6,381 nt of DNA, from positions 1-6,381 of the forward strand of contig JAHJAQ010000055.1 of NCBI GenBank assembly GCA_018813975.1, written 5' to 3'. Source of the DNA: Microcaldota archaeon (GTDB lineage Archaea > Iainarchaeota > Iainarchaeia > Iainarchaeales > JAGVWC01). The notes beneath the pieces are model-generated. The model saw nothing but the letters and a program-made list of their open reading frames with translations, did not search any database and was not told the origin of the DNA. Below are positions 4,880 to 6,381 of this stretch, one piece after another. The position numbers were made by a program, and so were the translations under genes. How positions within the stretch are numbered: position 1 is the stretch's first letter; every line of letters starts with the position of its first letter.

Positions 4880-5644
4880 ATGGAAAAGGAAATCACCCTT
4901 ACCACTGAGACTTTTAAGGCACTAGCCGGTCAAAAAAGAGTTCAAATCTTAAAAGAACTTGGCAAGCGCAGAAAAACCCAGTCCGAACTTGCCCAAAAAA
5001 TAGGGGTCTCTGCCCCAACCATTTCCGAACACCTGGGCTTGCTTGAAAAAGCCGGCCTAGTACACGCCATTGATGAAGGCAGAAAATGGAAATATTATTC
5101 TCTTACCCAAAAAGGAAAAGAAATCCTACACCCCGGAGAAAGCCGCATTTTAGTGCTATTAGGGACTAGTTTAATCGCCTTTCTAGGCGTAGCAGGTCTA
5201 TTATTTGGCCGTTTCAGTGGATTTTTAAGCCCCCTTAAAACCCAAGCCATAAACAGGGTTTTTTCATCCCCCTCCCCTTTAGGCGTTTCACCGGCAAGCG
5301 TTCCCCCGGCATTTGATGTTCCGCCAGTTGTCCCGAGTGGAGGAGAAGTCCTACCCGGAGTAACAGATGCAATAACTTCTATTCTCCCGCCCGGAAGCGA
5401 AGAACTCGTACGCGGAGCAGAAGAAAGCCTTTGCCAAACCACCCAAGACATGCTGGGCCAAGAAGTTAGTAACAATCTAGGAGAACAATGCGTTCAAGGC
5501 GGCTTGATCCAAACAATTCCCCAAGGCTTTCAAGGATTCACTATTTTCGAGCTCAGTCTCTTGATAATTGTAGCCATGGTATTCGGATTATTGATAGGAT
5601 ATTATTGGCACTACAAACAGCCAAAAGGATACAGACACTTGTAA
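4880..5644 (+). CDS. Membrane-anchored ArsR-type winged-helix regulator
   Basis: A 254-residue protein. Residues 9-83 form an ArsR-like winged helix: FKALAGQKRVQILKELGKR, then KTQSELAQKIGVSAPTISEHLGLLEKAGLV (recognition helix about 44-57), then the wing DEGRKWKYYSLTQKG. ArsR family members are cytoplasmic DNA-binding repressors; the metal-binding CxC motif of classical ArsR is absent. A first membrane segment follows (about 89-110). Next come roughly 110 residues rich in Pro, Ser, Gly and Val, with two cysteines (C185, C204), and then a second membrane segment (about 222-242, FELSLLIIVAMVFGLLIGYYW) and a short tail. The positive-inside pattern and the DNA-binding domain argue that both ends are cytoplasmic and the central loop is outside, where the cysteines could form a disulfide. 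This suggests a one-component envelope sensor. The ligand and target genes are unknown. Confidence 0.87.
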   Translation: MEKEITLTTETFKALAGQKRVQILKELGKRRKTQSELAQKIGVSAPTISEHLGLLEKAGLVHAIDEGRKWKYYSLTQKGKEILHPGESRILVLLGTSLIAFLGVAGLLFGRFSGFLSPLKTQAINRVFSSPSPLGVSPASVPPAFDVPPVVPSGGEVLPGVTDAITSILPPGSEELVRGAEESLCQTTQDMLGQEVSNNLGEQCVQGGLIQTIPQGFQGFTIFELSLLIIVAMVFGLLIGYYWHYKQPKGYRHL

Positions 5645-5655
5645 ACCCAAAAAAA

Positions 5656-5668
5656 GAGTATACATAAC
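5656..5668 (+). repeat. 13-bp direct repeat, left copy
   Basis: GAGTATACATAAC, found again without change at 6097-6109. The left copy begins 12 bp after the stop of the membrane regulator gene. It could be a target-site duplication around a short inserted element, or a duplicated TATA-type control site, because the core TATACATAA also occurs before the 198-residue gene. Confidence 0.6.
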
Positions 5669-5670
5669 CA

Positions 5671-5706
5671 TTTTTCGCTAATTCTTTTTGAAAATCAAAA
5701 ACTCTT
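5671..5706 (+). terminator. T-rich termination zone after the membrane regulator
   Basis: Several T runs (5671-5675, 5685-5689, 5705-5708) follow the stop at 5644, as expected for archaeal termination at oligo-T tracts. The hairpin at 5726-5752 lies just beyond and could strengthen the stop. Confidence 0.4.
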
Positions 5707-5725
5707 TTGTGTTTTCTAAGTTGCT

Positions 5726-5752
5726 GTTTTTAGGCCTTTAGGGCCTGAAAAC
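5726..5752. repeat. Strong 11-bp hairpin
   Basis: GTTTTTAGGCC pairs with GGCCTGAAAAC around a TTTAG loop: eleven pairs with one T-G wobble on the plus strand. It lies in the gap after the membrane regulator gene. It could end that transcript, form part of an unrecognised RNA, or be a protein-binding site. Confidence 0.6.
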
Positions 5753-5826
5753 CCCACACCAAACGCTATTTTTGGTTTCCCCTCCAAAATTTGGTTTGAA
5801 ATCTAAGGAAAACCCTCCAAAAAAAG

Positions 5827-5998
5827 TTTATAAAATGAAGTTTTATTTTTATTGGTTGTTTGGAATTCAAACCATTGATTGAAGGGGTATTTTTGGAGCG
5901 GGAAATCGCTTTGCAGGGTTAGGTTGAGGTGATTCAAGATTCTAAGGAGAGGCGGAGCAACACAATTTAGCTTTTTCAAAGACTTTTTTTGAATTTTT
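5827..5998 (+). ncRNA. Possible short non-coding RNA behind a TATA box
   Basis: A good TATA element, TTTATAAAA, lies at 5827-5835 after an AAAAAAG run, and would start RNA near 5858-5862. The following stretch has a hairpin with a GAAA tetraloop (AGCGG 5897-5901 with TCGCT 5906-5910, one wobble). It ends in TTCAAA/TTTGAA (5975-5980, 5988-5993) followed by TTTTT, a terminator-like end. It does not match tRNA, 5S, SRP, RNase P or C/D-box RNA as far as I can see. No long helix holds the whole together, so this is a weak call. Confidence 0.18.
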
Positions 5999-6096
5999 AA
6001 GGGCTTAGAGGGGAAAACCCTCAAAATTAACGTTTTAAGGTATAGTGGGGGGTTGTTAATAGGAGGGGCATTTTTTCGGCGATAAACGATAAATGC

Positions 6097-6109
6097 GAGT
6101 ATACATAAC
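6097..6109 (+). repeat. 13-bp direct repeat, right copy
   Basis: Exact second copy of GAGTATACATAAC, 70 bp before the Dus start codon. If it acts as a TATA box it would give a second Dus transcript with a leader of about 50 nt. The 16 bases just left of it, reversed and complemented, resemble the bases just right of the left copy. Confidence 0.6.
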
Positions 6110-6148
6110 TTATTCTTGGGTTGGGGGGTATTTCTCCCTGGAAAAAGC

Positions 6149-6156
6149 ATTTAAAT
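6149..6156 (+). promoter_or_regulatory. TATA element of the Dus gene
   Basis: ATTTAAAT is centred 26-27 bp before the ATG at 6179, and a purine-rich GAAAAAG stretch precedes it as a possible TFB-binding element. No Shine-Dalgarno is present: the bases before the ATG are A/T-only. A leaderless message is expected. Confidence 0.6.
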
Positions 6157-6178
6157 CCCAGTTCAATATATACTATAT

Positions 6179-6381
6179 ATGCGCATTGGATCGCTTTCTT
6201 TGAAAAACAACCTGATCTTGGCCCCTATGGTGCGGGTCTCAGATCCTCCTTTTAGAGTGCTTTGTCGAGAACAAGGCGCTAGCCTTGCGTTTTCCGAGAT
6301 GCTATTTGCCAGGGCCATTGTCAAAAAAGCAGGTCCAATTCTTGAAAAAGCATGTTCCGTGGAGCAGGACAAGCCTTTTGG
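6179..6381 (+). CDS. tRNA-dihydrouridine synthase, N-terminal part (cut by the window edge)
   Basis: An FMN enzyme that reduces selected uridines in tRNA to dihydrouridine. Only the first 67 codons are in the window. They show the family signature at residues 14-26, LAPMVRVSDPPFR, where members usually have an APM-x-G-V-T/S-D-x-P-F-R pattern lining the FMN site. Next come LCREQGASLAFSEMLFARAI (28-47), with the conserved S/T-E-M flavin-contacting segment, and DKPFG (63-67), leading into the next barrel strand. Val18-Arg19 replaces the more usual Ala-Gly. The start ATG is supported by the TATA box at leaderless spacing and by the short N-terminus before the first barrel strand, as is normal for Dus. 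Which uridines it modifies cannot be read from this part. Confidence 0.92.
   Translation, partial: MRIGSLSLKNNLILAPMVRVSDPPFRVLCREQGASLAFSEMLFARAIVKKAGPILEKACSVEQDKPF

Larger units (their letters stand above)
5645..6178. other. 534-bp gap with repeats and hairpins
   Basis: No convincing coding sequence. From about 5690 to 6150 the plus strand is rich in T and G, unlike the A/C-rich plus strand elsewhere. Contents: T-rich tracts after the regulator gene (5671-5706), a strong hairpin (5726-5752), a 12-mer shared with 529-540, a TATA-like box (5827-5835) with a possible short RNA behind it, and a 13-bp direct repeat at both ends of the gap. The Dus promoter lies at the right edge. The longest minus-strand frame (5803-6150) does not look like a protein. 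Confidence 0.6.

Noticed and set aside
5861..5874. Minus-strand GGTTTGAATTCC resembling a tRNA T arm
   Set aside because: It lacks the invariant C of GTTC, and no acceptor, D or anticodon stem can be built around it.
5803..6150. A 115-codon minus-strand open frame in the second gap
   Set aside because: The translation is a composition-driven mix of Pro, Lys, Leu and Asn without domain-like pattern, and no promoter or ribosome-binding site supports it.
6163..6372. Minus-strand open frame across the start of the Dus gene
   Set aside because: It is antisense to a clearly recognisable Dus coding sequence and covers its promoter.
1..6381. CRISPR array, toxin-antitoxin pair, transposase or integrated phage
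   Set aside because: No regularly spaced repeats and no such proteins are visible; XerA by itself is a normal archaeal housekeeping recombinase.

Overview
The window looks archaeal. It carries an archaeal-type initiator tRNA gene (A1-U72, three G-C pairs closing the anticodon stem, no encoded CCA). It also has an archaeal PRC-barrel protein, a XerA-sized tyrosine recombinase, a Trm11/TrmG10-like tRNA methylase, a membrane-anchored ArsR-type regulator and a tRNA-dihydrouridine synthase. Start sites follow archaeal promoter logic: A/T-rich TATA elements sit about 25-30 bp upstream of most ATGs, usually with no Shine-Dalgarno (leaderless transcripts). The DNA is AT-rich, and the small unrecognised proteins fit a small-genome lineage such as a DPANN archaeon. 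That placement is inference; I cannot name the phylum.

Layout: 1-97 may be the lysine-rich tail of an upstream plus-strand protein (weak). 173-247 is tRNA-iMet(CAT). 248-690 has no convincing gene but holds several TATA-like elements, an imperfect repeat and, at its right end, an operator-like cluster in front of a small winged-helix-like protein (691-1170). That gene converges on, and overlaps by 4 bp, an unrecognised minus-strand gene (1167-1763). Further right on the minus strand are a PRC-barrel protein (1872-2180), the recombinase XerA (2414-3283) and a 65-residue charged protein (3315-3512). A compact divergent promoter region (3513-3613) separates this minus-strand block from a plus-strand block: the tRNA methylase-like gene (3614-4819) and the membrane-tethered regulator (4880-5644). 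A 534-bp gap (5645-6178) has no convincing coding sequence. It holds direct repeats, hairpins and a possible short element or RNA. The start of a Dus gene (6179 to the window edge) follows.

Functionally, tRNA biology recurs (initiator tRNA, methylase-like protein, Dus), with recombination (XerA), a PRC-barrel protein of a family that includes archaeal division factors, and two putative regulators. Most genes appear to be transcribed singly; the only likely operon is the 65-residue gene plus xerA, and even xerA seems to have its own promoter. I saw no CRISPR array, no transposase and no defence or biosynthetic cluster. The points most worth checking are the operator-like palindromes before 691, the element-like structure at 5656-6109, the substituted catalytic motif of the methylase-like protein and the membrane-anchored ArsR architecture.
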